A DNA stretch of 64,000 nt from DASQPR01 sp963797675 (lineage in GTDB: Bacteria > Actinomycetota > Actinomycetes > Mycobacteriales > Micromonosporaceae), in assembly GCA_963797675.1 (NCBI GenBank), contig CAWCQQ010000007.1:186001-250000 (forward strand). Direction: 5' to 3'. The number at the start of each line of letters is the position of its first letter. Within the stretch, counting starts at the first letter, position 1. Shown one piece after another: positions 47,069-57,735 of the stretch. Made by a program: the position numbers and the translations under genes. The notes below the pieces were generated by a model, which was not told where the DNA came from, made no database searches, and worked only from the letters and a program-made list of their open reading frames with translations.

Positions 47069-47445
47069 CGCCGCCGAGCGCCGCCGGTGTGGGCCCGGCA
47101 CCCGAGGACGGCTGATCTTCCAAGGTCGATGGGATAACCGTCCGGGTCGACGTCGGGCCATCGCGGCCGCGACTATGCCCCGCCGTGCACGTACCCGCCA
47201 GTGTCGATCATCGGGTGCACCAGGTATCGCTGATCCCGGCGGCGGGCCGGATCCTTCGATGCCCATCCCGACCCAGCCAGCCATGCGCCACGCCTGCGGC
47301 GTATGGGCTGACGGAGGACGATCGGGGTATCTGACGACAAGCGTCGCACCACGTACCCGACTCGTGGCATTTGAGGCATCTATCTGACAGCGGTCTCAGG
47401 CCCGGAAGAGATGCCAACGTCCCGGACGTCGATGTCACCCGGCGG
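47069..47445. other. Intergenic stretch, nothing recognised
   Basis: No ORF with coding character, and no clear repeat or hairpin. Confidence 0.3.
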
Positions 47446-47927
47446 CTAGAAGTGCGGATCGGCGAGGAGGACCACCGAGCCGGCCTGCGGGTCGAAGCCG
47501 AGGACCGGATGTCCCCAGTCGCCCTCCGCTGTCATCGACACCGGCTTGCCGAGCGGTGGCCGATCGTGGTCATGAAGGTACAGAGGAGGTCGACGCCGAC
47601 CTGGCCCTGCAGTTCCCGCAGGTCGACATCGAACGAGATGTGCTCCGGACTGTACGGGCGGAAGATCACCAACACGCCGTCGACCGGCCACACCCGCAGG
47701 TCAGCCACCTCCGCGTCCGGGCCGCGGGACAACACCTCCACCGCGGGAGGCAGCGGTGTCACGGTCGTACCGACGCTGTACTCGTACCGCCAGCCGCTCG
47801 ACCGAACGAGATCGAACACCGCCTGCCAGTCCGCGACCGACGTCCCCTCCACCCACAGGTCCGGTAGCGAACCCATCAACCCGGGATCGAAGAAGTTCCT
47901 GACCTCATCCCACAACAGATCCGACAT
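47446..47927 (-). CDS. Hypothetical protein, paralog of the gene at 28064, frame-disrupted
   Basis: ATG 47927: MSDLLWDEVRNFFDPGLMGS, TSVADWQAVFDLVRSSGWRY, ISFDVDLRELQGQVGVDLLC. One indel near 47550 separates TFMTTIGH from LGKPVSMTAEGDW and the end SVVLLADPHF. It is clearly homologous to the 164-aa plus-strand protein at 28064-28558. Role unknown; the pair may be immunity-type orphans. Confidence 0.6.
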
Positions 47928-48124
47928 CACGCCATCCTCCCCGCAGCCCACCAGTTACGACGACAGGTTTTCGGGACATCCGAGAACTCGACACTCGCAA
48001 CGATGCCGCGCCGCCGCCGGACAGGCGTGCGCGTCAGAATCCGGCCAGCCAGTCGTAGCCGACACCATCGTCGAACTCTCGGCGTAGCCGAATCGTCGCG
48101 CGTCCGCCGTCCACCGGCCGGGAT

Positions 48125-48496
48125 CTACTGCGGATCGGCGGTGTCCCAGAGGTGTCTGAACTCGCCGGGGTCGAGACCCCAGGCACGCAGCACATCGAGA
48201 AGGTGTGCCTCATCGGCCGCCGAAGCGCAACGGATGTGTTCGGCACCGATGTCGTAGTCGAAGCCGTCGAGCACCTGCGTGTCGTACTCCCAATGATCGA
48301 GCCGGAAGGCTCGCATCGCACTCGACCGGACCGAACCCTCGCGACTGGCCGTGACATCGGCGGCGTCCTGGACCGGTCGAACGTCGACAAACGCGCGGCG
48401 GCCGGGCCGGGAGGCCGGTACTTCAACCACGAGGCGCCTACCGAGCCGCAACGCGGCCAACGTGTCGGCCGGCCACATCGATTCGCCGCTGGTCAC
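48125..48496 (-). CDS. Hypothetical protein, 123 aa
   Basis: A GTG at 48496 opens VTSGESMWPADTLAALRLGR; the body holds FVDVRPVQDAADVTASREGS and the acidic end LDVLRAWGLDPGEFRHLWDT. No family recognised. It lies in a row of minus-strand orphan genes of the same kind. Confidence 0.5.
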   Translation of the reverse strand: MTSGESMWPADTLAALRLGRRLVVEVPASRPGRRAFVDVRPVQDAADVTASREGSVRSSAMRAFRLDHWEYDTQVLDGFDYDIGAEHIRCASAADEAHLLDVLRAWGLDPGEFRHLWDTADPQ

Positions 48497-48815
48497 CCCA
48501 TCATTGTGCCGCCAGCACCGGCGATCTCCCATCGGTGCGGTTGCTGGACCCTGTGGCCGTACAGCGTCGCGACAGCGGGGCCGGTGCACGGATAGCGCTC
48601 GCGGCCGCCGCAGGAATGGGCCGAGCCGATGCGACATCTGACGACAGGCCTGACTGCCGACACCGTGCTCGCATGACCGATCGACCTACACGGATCAAGG
48701 TCGTCGAGTGCACTTGACCATCGGGCGATATCCACGCGTCCATGTGATCGCACAAACCGTTACCCACCAGCCGCAACACCACCCCTCACCGCAATCGACG
48801 AAGGAGCACGACCAC
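48497..48815. other. Intergenic region upstream of Int2
   Basis: Divergent promoter region between the 123-aa gene and the recombinase. No gene seen. No clear att-type repeat could be identified. Confidence 0.3.
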
Positions 48816-50285
48816 ATGTCTGCGACCGGATCAGTCTCGAAACGCTGCGGGTGCCGCAACCCCGACACCGGCAAAATCTACAACGGCAACTGCCCCAAAC
48901 TCCGCCGCCCGAAAGGCGGCTGGAGCTCCGACCACGGCACCTGGTGGTACCAACTCGAACTCCCCCCACCACCACCGGGAAACGCCGCCAACTCCGCCGC
49001 GGCGCCTTCACCACCAGCGACGAAGCCCAAGAAGAACTCGACCACGCCACCCTGCTCCTCCGGCTCGCCGGCCGCGACCAGGCCTTGCGCCGCGACATCG
49101 CCGACCTGCTCCAAGCAGCCGTCGGCCGCGACGCCGCACTGCCGACCGAGGCGGAGGTCCGCAAACGGATCCGGCTCGGCACCCCGGTCGGCGGGCAGAG
49201 CCAGACGGTCGGGGAGTACCTCACCGACTGGATCACCGAACTGGAAAAACTCGACACCGTCGCCGGGTCGCACCATCACCTCCTACGAAAGCCACATCCG
49301 CGCCCACCTCATCCCGCACCTCGGCGACATCCCCCTCGACAAACTCCGGCCGAAACACGTCCGCACCATGATCGCCAACATCATCGACCGCAACCGCGAG
49401 ATCGAAGCCGCCCGCGCCAGCACCGACCCCGCGGTCCGGGCGAGCGTGAAAGGGGTCCGGGTCACCGGACCGGCGACCCGGCACCGGATCCGGTCCACGC
49501 TCCGCAACGCCCTCAACGACGCGCTCATCGACGAAGTGGTCAAGGTCAACGCCGCCGCCCACGTCAAAACCCCCGAAGAACGCGAACCACCGATGCCGTG
49601 GACCGCCGAACGCGTCACCCGATGGCGCGAGACCGGCGAGATCCCCGGCAAGGTCATGGTGTGGACCGCGGAGCAGACCGGGGAGTTCCTCGACTACGCC
49701 GAGACCCGCGCCGCGACCTGTACCCGATGTTCTGGTTCATCGCCTACCGCGGCACCCGCCGCGGCGAAGCCTGCGGACTCAAGGACTCCGAAGTCCGCAC
49801 CGCCAACCAGTCCGCCCGGGTCACCAACCAGATCACCATGGGCCGCAACGGCCTCGTCCAGAAAGCGCCGAAGAGCACCGCCGGGAAGCGGGACGTGTTC
49901 TACGACGACGACACCACCGCCGTCCTTGATCGATACATCCGGACCAAAGCGGCGCAGAAACTCGCCGCCGGACCGAAATGGCCGGACACCGGACTGTTCT
50001 TCGTCCGACCCGACGGACGACCCGTGGCGACCGGCCGGAGTCAGCCAGCGATTCAACCGGCTCGTCGCCCGAGCTGGGCTGCCGCCGATCCGGCTGCACG
50101 ACCTCCGCCACGTCGCCGCCACCGTCGGCCTGCAGGCGGGCATCGACATCAAGGTCATGCAGGAACAACTCGGCCACTCGACATCAACGCTGACCCGGGA
50201 CACCTACCAGAGCGTCGTCGAGGAACTCCACCGCGACGCCGCCGACCGCACCGCCCAAGCCATGAAACGTAAGAACAGCGCCTAG
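48816..50285 (+). CDS. int: Tyrosine recombinase/phage integrase (Int2), four frameshifts
   Basis: ATG 48816 with GAAGGAG upstream: MSATGSVSKRCGCRNPDTGK. Rejoined, it shows a Cys-rich N-terminus, the core-binding domain (TVGEYLTDWITELEKLDTV, ITSYESHIRAHLIPHLGDIP) and the catalytic domain (FIAYRGTRRGEACGL; HDLRHVAATVG; LGHSTSTLTRDTYQSV). Four single-base indels, in C6 near 48970, CCGGG near 49265, near 49712 and CCC near 50025, split it, yet no nonsense mutation occurs in either frame. It is closely related to Int1 at 18971-21095. It marks the boundary between the mobile/orphan region and the defence island. Confidence 0.8.
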   Translation: MSATGSVSKRCGCRNPDTGKIYNGNCPKLRRPKGGWSSDHGTWWYQLELPPPPPGNAANSAAAPSPPATKPKKNSTTPPCSSGSPAATRPCAATSPTCSKQPSAATPHCRPRRRSANGSGSAPRSAGRARRSGSTSPTGSPNWKNSTPSPGRTITSYESHIRAHLIPHLGDIPLDKLRPKHVRTMIANIIDRNREIEAARASTDPAVRASVKGVRVTGPATRHRIRSTLRNALNDALIDEVVKVNAAAHVKTPEEREPPMPWTAERVTRWRETGEIPGKVMVWTAEQTGEFLDYAETRAATCTRCSGSSPTAAPAAAKPADSRTPKSAPPTSPPGSPTRSPWAATASSRKRRRAPPGSGTCSTTTTPPPSLIDTSGPKRRRNSPPDRNGRTPDCSSSDPTDDPWRPAGVSQRFNRLVARAGLPPIRLHDLRHVAATVGLQAGIDIKVMQEQLGHSTSTLTRDTYQSVVEELHRDAADRTAQAMKRKNSA

Positions 50286-50291
50286 GCAATA

Positions 50292-50315
50292 GTGCCGGTC
50301 TAGGTTCACCGGCAC
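50292..50315 (+). terminator. Hairpin after Int2
   Basis: An 8-bp stem GTGCCGGT / ACCGGCAC with an 8-nt loop, beginning 7 nt after the recombinase stop codon. Confidence 0.6.
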
Positions 50316-50863
50316 CGTGCGTATTCGACTGGAGCCGGCAGGGTTGCGCATTTCGATGCGACCCCATGCGGTTGGCCTCCGCAAGTTCGTGCCTGCGTCT
50401 GGCATCCACCGACGCGCTGTCACTGTTCAGGCACCTTGCTCGAGGGACACATCTTGACCCAGAGTGCTACCGACCTTCACCGGTGTCGCGTCCCATGACG
50501 GGGATGCGGACAACTCCTTTGTCCGCATCCCGAGTCTTGACCAAGTTGCTGTGCCGCAGTGTGCTTATCGCGGGCTCTGTTAGCGGTGTTGTTCAGCTGC
50601 ATAGCGCCGTCGATCCTCGCCGGCAGCGGAGTCACTCGTTGGAGTGAATCTCCCCGAGCCGCCTGAACTTTGGTCTGAACTTGTCACACCTCGCCGATCT
50701 ACTGGCGCCGTAGCTGGAGTGATTGTCAAGAGTCGATGTCGAGACGGTGATCAACGAAAGGCGCATGCAGTGGCTAGGGGTCGCATGAGGTTCCGGCTGG
50801 GGTGGTGGCCGCGTCCTGCAACTGCTGACGCTGCGCTGGCGGCGGCCGTCGGCATGGTGGCGT
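50316..50863. other. Intergenic region between Int2 and the Wadjet operon
   Basis: No supported gene. It includes the 50501-50531 hairpin listed separately. A short ORF ending at 50871 overlaps the jetA start but has no coding bias. The promoter for the operon should lie here. Confidence 0.35.
50501..50531. terminator. Strong 13-bp hairpin
   Basis: A perfect stem GGGATGCGGACAA / TTGTCCGCATCCC with a 5-nt loop. It is a second terminator, or an insulating hairpin, between the recombinase and the defence operon. Confidence 0.65.
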
Positions 50864-52406
50864 ATGGCTGAGCCGAGACATTGGTGGCAGGACATAGTCC
50901 ACCATGACTGGACCGTGTTCGCGCTGCCGGACGATCTTAGCCGGGAGCGCGAACACCGCGCTGCTGGCGGCATTGGAGGAACTGTCTACGCGGGGTCCGA
51001 GCGCTGGCCTAGACGAGATCGCGGCACGGCTACGATCGGTTGGCTTCCACGACGTCGTATCCCATGCCGATCTGCTCGATCTGCTGGACCAGCTAGCGAA
51101 GTGGTCGTTCGCCGAGCCGTTTCGGGACTACTCGGCGCAGCTGCGCGATCTCAACGGGGTGTTGGCACGGGAGGAGTCGTGGGCGCTGACCCGCCGGGGC
51201 CGCGGCATTGTGGCATCGGTCCGGGAGGCGGTGCTGGATGCGGGCCGTGCTGTGCAGCTGCCGGCACGTTTGCTGGACAGCGTGGAGCGCACGGTCCGTG
51301 GGCTTATCGACAAGCTCGACGCCGACGCGGGTCTGCTGCCGATGGAACTCAACGATGTCCGCACGCGGACCCAGGAGTTGCAGCGGGTGACCGCGGACTT
51401 CTACGCGGCGCTGGCCCGCCTGGTGCAGTCCGACGTGACCGACGATGTGCTCTACGGCGACAACCGCGACCGGGTTCTGGATGCCCTGCGGCAGTTCCCG
51501 CGCGAGTACGGGCGGGCGTTGCGTCGGGTGGATGCCGCACTGGCGGAGCTTCGAGCGTGTGGTCACCGGCGACTGGTGGAGACCGCGGCGGTGCACGCCG
51601 GGCCGGTCGATCCGCGGGAGCAGCAGTACTGGATTGATGAGCGGCTGCGGTACCTGTCGGATTTGGAGGCGTGGTTCGAGTCGGACGGCACGGTGGCGAG
51701 GTTGATCGCGTCGGCATCGGGTGCGGTCTACACGATGTTGATCGCGATCGACCGCCGCTATATCGCGCAACGGCGGGGATCGGACCTCGGGGCCGACTTC
51801 CGTATGTTGGCGCACAGCCTGCACCGGCAGGAATCGGACCCGGACGCCCGGCGGGTTTATGCGGCGGCGTTCGGGGACTGGCCGGCCCGGCACGCGGTGG
51901 CGGACCAGGCCCGGGAGGACGTGTCGCACGGTACGCCGGCGGATGTGGGTGTCACCGCCCGAACGGAGGCGGTGACGCTGCGGGAGCACGAACGGCCGGG
52001 CCGGACGTCTGGTCCGCCGCGGAAGGTGCCGCAGTTGGCGGATCAACGCGCGGGCGCGGTGGCGGCGGCGGTCGCCGATGCGCAGCGCCGCCAGCGGCTC
52101 GCGGCGCTGCTGGTCACACCGGGCGAGGTGGGTCTGGAATACCTCGCCGGGGTGCCGGGTGATGCAGTGATGCTGCTGCTCGCGGCGATCGAGGTCGCGG
52201 TGTCCCGCGTCGACGACGTCGGCGGTGCGTACCGGGCGCCGATCGACGGAACGAGTTTGACCGTCGAGGTGCGCGCCGGTGTCGCCGGCCGCCGGGTGTC
52301 GGTGAGGCTGGCGGAGGGTGTGCTGTCGGGGCCGGATCTTCGGATCCGGGTCTTCGTCGAAGCAGCCGGCATCGGGGTGACCTCGGTGGAAGCGGAGGCG
52401 GCATGA
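50864..52406 (+). CDS. jetA: Wadjet subunit JetA, DUF2397 (TIGR02677 type), one frameshift near start
   Basis: It begins MAEPRHWWQDIVHHDWTVFA at ATG 50864, then an indel near 50950 leads to the main frame (TALLAALEELSTRGPSAGLD). About 510 aa, normal for DUF2397. Features: winged-helix N-terminus, EESWALTRRGRGIVASVREA, long helices (LRRVDAALAELRACGHRRLV), DARRVYAAAFGDWPARHA. Known role: kleisin-like subunit of the SMC complex JetABC, which senses and loops circular plasmid DNA. Its TGA overlaps the jetB ATG (ATGA at 52403). Confidence 0.85.
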
Positions 52407-53729
52407 GCACCGCGATGCTGGACCCTGACCTGCGCGATGTGGCCCGGCTGCTGGTCACGACCGGTCGGCTGCGTGCCGAGGACGACCCGGTCAGCTACCG
52501 TGCCGCGGTCAAGGGCCGCAAGAAGCTCGTGGACTTCTTCCGTACCGAACTCGGATGGCCTCTGGAAGTACAGGAACTCGGGCAGATCGTGGTGCTGCAC
52601 AAAACGCCGCGCCGACGTGCCCGCCGATCGCGGACCGTACGTGCTCCACAAGAACAGCCCTCCGGAGATCGCCACTCAGGCCGTGCTGGTGTTGACATGC
52701 CTGGTGTGTGAGCAGCTGTGGCGACGGCAGCGGATGAGTCTCAACGAGTTGCTGCAGGCGATCGCCCAGGTGTGCGCCGCTGACACCAACGCCGGGCTGC
52801 TGCCGACCTTCCGGCTCGTGTCACCGGACGGCCGCAGCAAACAGGAAGCCAACGACAACCGCCGCCAGGTGGTCAACGCGTTGAAAATCCTGGTCGCGGA
52901 GGGAACGATCACCGTCGACGCCGATCTGGACCGGGTCGTCGACGACGAGCACGGCAACCTGGTCGTCTCCTGCTCCCGGGAGCGACTGGCGTGCAAGTTC
53001 TCGTCGCTGGGACCGACACTCCTCGGCCTCGACGGCCTGCCGCCGGCACGGCACGCGGACGTCCTGGCCGCCGGCACGCTCCCGACCGACACCGTGGACC
53101 TCGATGAGCGGCCCACCTCGGTCGATGACCGCAGGCTGCGGGCATTGCGGCGCATCGTCGATGATCCGGCGACCGACCCGGGCGACGATGACCTCGACAC
53201 CACCGCCTACCTCCACACGATCTCCGGCCGGGAACGAGCACTGAACGTGGCCGCGTCGCTCGGCCTGGTGGCAACCGTCCGCCGCGACTGGTGGGAGATC
53301 ACCGACCCGCACGGCACCAACGGCGTCTTCGACTTCCCGAAAGGCCGCCGGACCGAACGCCAGGCCGCCCTCGCCGTCCTTGCCGAGATCGGCCGCCGCC
53401 CAGCCCCGACCGCGGAACTCCCGCTGGCCGAGATCACCGCGATGATCGACACGATCCGAGAGACCCTGCCCCGGTGGGCCGCGGCCTACCACCAACGCCC
53501 GACCGCCCTGGCCCGCGCCGCCGCCACCGACCTGACCGCAGCCGGGCTTCTGCGCCCCGACGTGGACAGCGACGACGTGTGGCATCCCACCCCGGGGGTC
53601 CATCTATGGCGCGTCCGCGTCACCTCAGACGCCACCAAAACCGGCCGTCGCCGCCCTACGCCGACGTACATCACCGACCCCCTCATCACCGGCGCTACGT
53701 CGTCCAGGTCGAAGCCACCGGGCTGCTGA
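52403..53729 (+). CDS. jetB: Wadjet subunit JetB, DUF2398 (TIGR02678 type), one frameshift
   Basis: ATG 52403 (MSTAMLDPDLRDVARLLVTT, VSYRAAVKGRKKLVDFFRTE) runs to an indel near 52610 and resumes as DRGPYVLHKNSPPEIATQAV, then LLPTFRLVSPDGRSKQEAND, NRRQVVNALKILVAEGTITV. The family length of about 400 aa is met by 53640. The last 30 codons to the stop at 53729 look like run-through into the damaged junction with jetC. Known role: KITE subunit of the JetABC complex. Confidence 0.8.
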
Positions 53730-56700
53730 CCGCGGACAACGAGCTCACCAACCAGACCCGCCTTAACCGGGAATACACCGACCGGCTCGCCACCGCCACG
53801 GCCGAGCTCGCCGCTGCCGGCAAGGACCGGGCTGACACCGGCGCGCACATCACCGCCCTCGACGGTCGCCGCGACGGGGCGATGACCGCACTACGCGACC
53901 ACGCCGGTGCGGAACTGCCGCACATGGAACGCCGCGCCACCGAACTCGCCAAGACCGCCACCGACGCCGAGGAACGAGCCGGCGAGGCTACCGACGACGC
54001 ACAGGCCGCTGCCGACGGTGCCGAGGAATCTCACATGATCTCCGAGCGTGCCCGCCAGCAGGCTTCCGGGCTGATCGATACGCTCCGACGGCACGCTGCC
54101 GATGTCGGTGCGGACGCGGCGGTGGAGCGGCTCATCGCCGCCGCCGGGCTGATCGAGGACACCGCCACGACAGACGCCGACATCGACGCGCTCACCACGA
54201 CCCCGACCGCCTGGATCGCCGCGCGGCCGCGCACGTCACGGCCGTCGATCAAGCGCTGCGCGCACACCAGATCGCCCAGGAAAGCGAACGCGGCAGCGCC
54301 GACGGCCGCCGCCGCGCCGAAGACGACGAGGACGACGAACGCGGCGCCGCAACGGCGGCTACCGACACCCGCCGCCAGGTCGAAGGCGATTTCATCGCCG
54401 CGGTCGGCGCGTGGTCGCAGCGGCTCGTGCAGCTGCCGCCGCCACCCGCCGACGTCATGGCGGACATCGACGACGCCGTGGACATCCCGGCGTTCACCGC
54501 CTGGCTCACCGCGGCAGCCGACGCCACCCGGGCAACGATCGCCCTTCCCGAACACGAGCTGGCCGCCGCGACCGCCATCGCCATCGCCGCCGCCGCCGAC
54601 GCCACCGCAACCACAGCCACGGCCGACCACCAGCAGGCGGCCGACCGGGCCGGGGCGATGCAGGAGGCCTTCGACGGCCACGCGCGCGTCGTCCAGGACG
54701 AGGATGAGCAGGACGGGCTCCGCCATCTCGATGCGGTCAACCGCCGCGACACCGAAACTCGTCGGGCGCAGAACGAACTCGCCGAGGCCGCCGATCACGT
54801 CACGCGCACCCGTGACGTGGTGTCTCACGCCGAACGTGAGTTCCACGGCCTCGTCACCACCTGGCAGAACCGCCTCGTCTACCTTCAGCCGGCGGACATT
54901 GAGGTGCCGCGACCCGACGGAATCGATCAACTATCGCTACGTGGCGTTGCGGAACGGGCGTATCACGCTGCGGAGCGGCGGCTACAGCTGCGGCGCGGGG
55001 TCGCCGAACGCGAGCACGCCGACGCTGCGGCCACGCTCGCAGGCATGGAATCCGAACGCGCCGACGCCCGACGCGCAGCACCGTTGCCGCCAGCACCGCG
55101 ATGGCGTCCGGAGCGCAGCGACGACGCCACCCCGCTGTGGGCGCTGGTCGGATTCGCCGACGATGTCCCGCCCGACATCGCCGACCAGCTCGAAGGTGCA
55201 CTGCTCGTGTCGGGCGTCCTCGACGCCCTCGTCCGCCCCGACGGCCGGCTCACCGCCGGTGACCTGGTCATCACCGCCGACAATCCGGCGGCCGGAGCGA
55301 CCCTCGCCGACTTCCTGCGACCCGAGGCACACCCCGACATCGATGCCGCCGTGATCGACAACGTGCTCCGGGCGATCTCTGTGGACGCGGCGCCTGGCGT
55401 CACAGAGTTCGGGCCCCTCAGAGTCGGTGTCCTCACCGCGACGGCACCGCACGGATATCAGGCCGCGTTCATCGGTCAGACCGCGCGTGAACGCGCCCGC
55501 CAGGAGCGCGTCGCGGAACTCGACGCCGCCGTCGCCACCGCCGAGGCACATCTCGCCGCGACCGGGCAGAACCTGGCGGCGGCCGAACGGGACCTTGCCG
55601 CTGCTGCCGACGAACTCGCCAGCTTCCCGCCCGCCGCCGAACTCGGTACCGCCCGCACCCTCCATGCAGCTGCAGCGGCAGAACATCACATGGCCGAGCT
55701 GCTCACCGCCGCGCAGATCGCGCAGGCGCAACTCGTCTACCAGAACGATGTCACGGCCATCAACGCGGTCCGCACCGAACGGCACACCCGGCTGGCCGCG
55801 GTCGAGCAGGACCTCCGCCACCTCAGAGCAGTCGAAGCCGACCTCGCTACGGTGGCTACCGCCGCCGTCGCCAAATCCGCCGACCTCGAGGCCACGGCAC
55901 AGCGGCTCACCGAACGCCGCGACCTGGCTGCCACCGCCTCCCGCGAGGCGCAGACCGACGTCAACGGCTTCCCGCCGCACGAAAATGTCCTCGACGCCCA
56001 ACGCGCGGAGGCCGACGCCGTCTCCCGCGTCAACCGGGCCCGGGCGCGGACCATCGACGCCGTCGCGCGCCACGACACCGCAAGCGCCGGTGTGCGCACC
56101 ACGTTGCGGGACCTCAATCGGGCCGCGGCACCCGCCGACGGCCCGCAGCTACCCACCCACCGAGACGGCCTCACCCGCCACGCCGAGGCCATCACCCAAC
56201 TCGGCGGGCTCGTCGACTCTTGGTGCAACGCCGCCCAACGAGCAATCGAACTACGCCGGCGCGCCACTGACGCCGCCCGTGATGCATCCAAACTCGGCGC
56301 CCGCGCAGCCTCGGCAACCCAGGACGCGGCCACCGCCCGCACCCAGGCGAACGAGGCCACCGCGGCCGTCGCCGAAGCCAGCGCGCTCTACGGCGCCGCG
56401 TACGAGGAACTCCACACCGCCCTGCAAGCCATCGTCGAGGAACTCGAGACCCGCAAGGCACACCTCGGCGACATCGAACAGGCCGAGAAGGCCGCCCGGG
56501 ACAAGGAAATCGAGGCCACCACCCTCCTCGCCGGTCTCGCCCCGCAGCGGCAGGCATCCGACGCTCGCCGCAACCACCACCTCCAGCAACTCGCCCGCCT
56601 GGTCGACGAACGTTTCGTCACCGTCCCCGACGACATCGCCACCGACGACACCGGCCGGCCCGCGCACATCACCGCAGGCCTCGCCTGGGCCCATCGCATT

Positions 56701-57735
56701 CTCGACGGCCAACTCGCCACCCCCGACCGACTCGCAGCACTCACCACCCAACGCGACCGGGCACTGACCGCCCTGGACGTCAGCGCCCGCGACGCCAGCG
56801 CGGCGCTGATCCGGTTCAACCGCCAGGTCGCCATCACCGGCATCGAAGGAACCCCGTGGCGGCGAGCGGTGGTAGCCGACCCCGAAACCGCCCGCGGCCA
56901 CGACCTGTGCCACGTCCTGGAGACACTCCACGCCACCGTGGCCCAACTGCAGGAGGACCTCCGGGAAGACATCAAACAGATCTTCCGGATGAGCATGTTC
57001 ACCCAGCTGCAACGCGACGTCCAGATCCACCGCGAAGCTGCCCAACAACTCGTCCGCGACATCCGCGCGACCCTGGCCGGCATCCGCACCGGCGTCGAAC
57101 GCGTCGGTGTCCAGGTCGAATGGGACGTCCGCGACGACGACGACGCCCAACGCATGGTCGACCTCATCACCAGCGCCCCGTCCGACGCCACATTCGAGCA
57201 GATGTACACCGTCCTCCGCCAGCGCATGGACGAAACCATCGGCCTGCCCTGGGACCAGCGCGTCGCCCACGCCTTCGACTACCGCGCTTGGCACGTGTGG
57301 AAGATCGCCGTCACCCACAACTCCTTCGGCAACGGCACCGAAGAAGTCTTCCGTGACGTCAACGCCCGAGCGAACCCACTGGAATCACTCTCGACCGGCG
57401 AACGACGCCTCGCCACCATGCTGCCGCTGCTCGCCGCCGCCTGGTCTATGTACTCCCACACCGGATACCTCGGCCCACGACTGCTGTCGATCGACGAAAT
57501 CGACGCCGCATTCGACGACGACAACCTCCGCCACGTCCTGCGACTCCTGCGCTCCTGGAACTTCGACGTCCTCGCCACCGCCCCCTTCATGACCCCGCTG
57601 ATCAAACAAGAAGCCGGGCAGGTCGTCGTCCACGAAGTCGTCAAATCCGGCAAATACCGGGTCACCGTGCCATGGCTGTGGGAAGGCCACGGCGAACCCC
57701 AGCCCCTCACCCTCGACTTCATGATCAACCCATGA
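53605..57735 (+). CDS. jetC: Wadjet SMC subunit JetC (TIGR02680 type) lacking its N-terminal ATP-binding head
   Basis: From about 53690 the frame encodes a long coiled coil (LTADNELTNQTRLNREYTDR..), shifts once near 54225, continues to a hinge-like domain (ATPLWALVGFADDVPPDIAD to FIGQTARERARQER), then a second coiled coil and the C-terminal ATPase half: signature LSTGERRLATMLPLLAAAW and Walker B RLLSIDEIDAAFDDDNLRHV. No P-loop (GxxGxGK[S/T]) occurs anywhere, and jetB runs straight into coiled coil. The N-terminal head of roughly 300 or more residues is therefore missing. An SMC without Walker A cannot bind ATP normally. The TGA overlaps the jetD ATG. Confidence 0.8.

Noticed and set aside
54982..56073. 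Long minus-strand ORFs across jetC
   Set aside because: Low-complexity shadows of the Ala-rich coiled coil.
53605..57735. JetC as a plain SbcC/Rad50 repair protein
   Set aside because: The stop-start coupling with DUF2397, DUF2398 and DUF2399 genes identifies a Wadjet operon; no SbcD-type nuclease is present.
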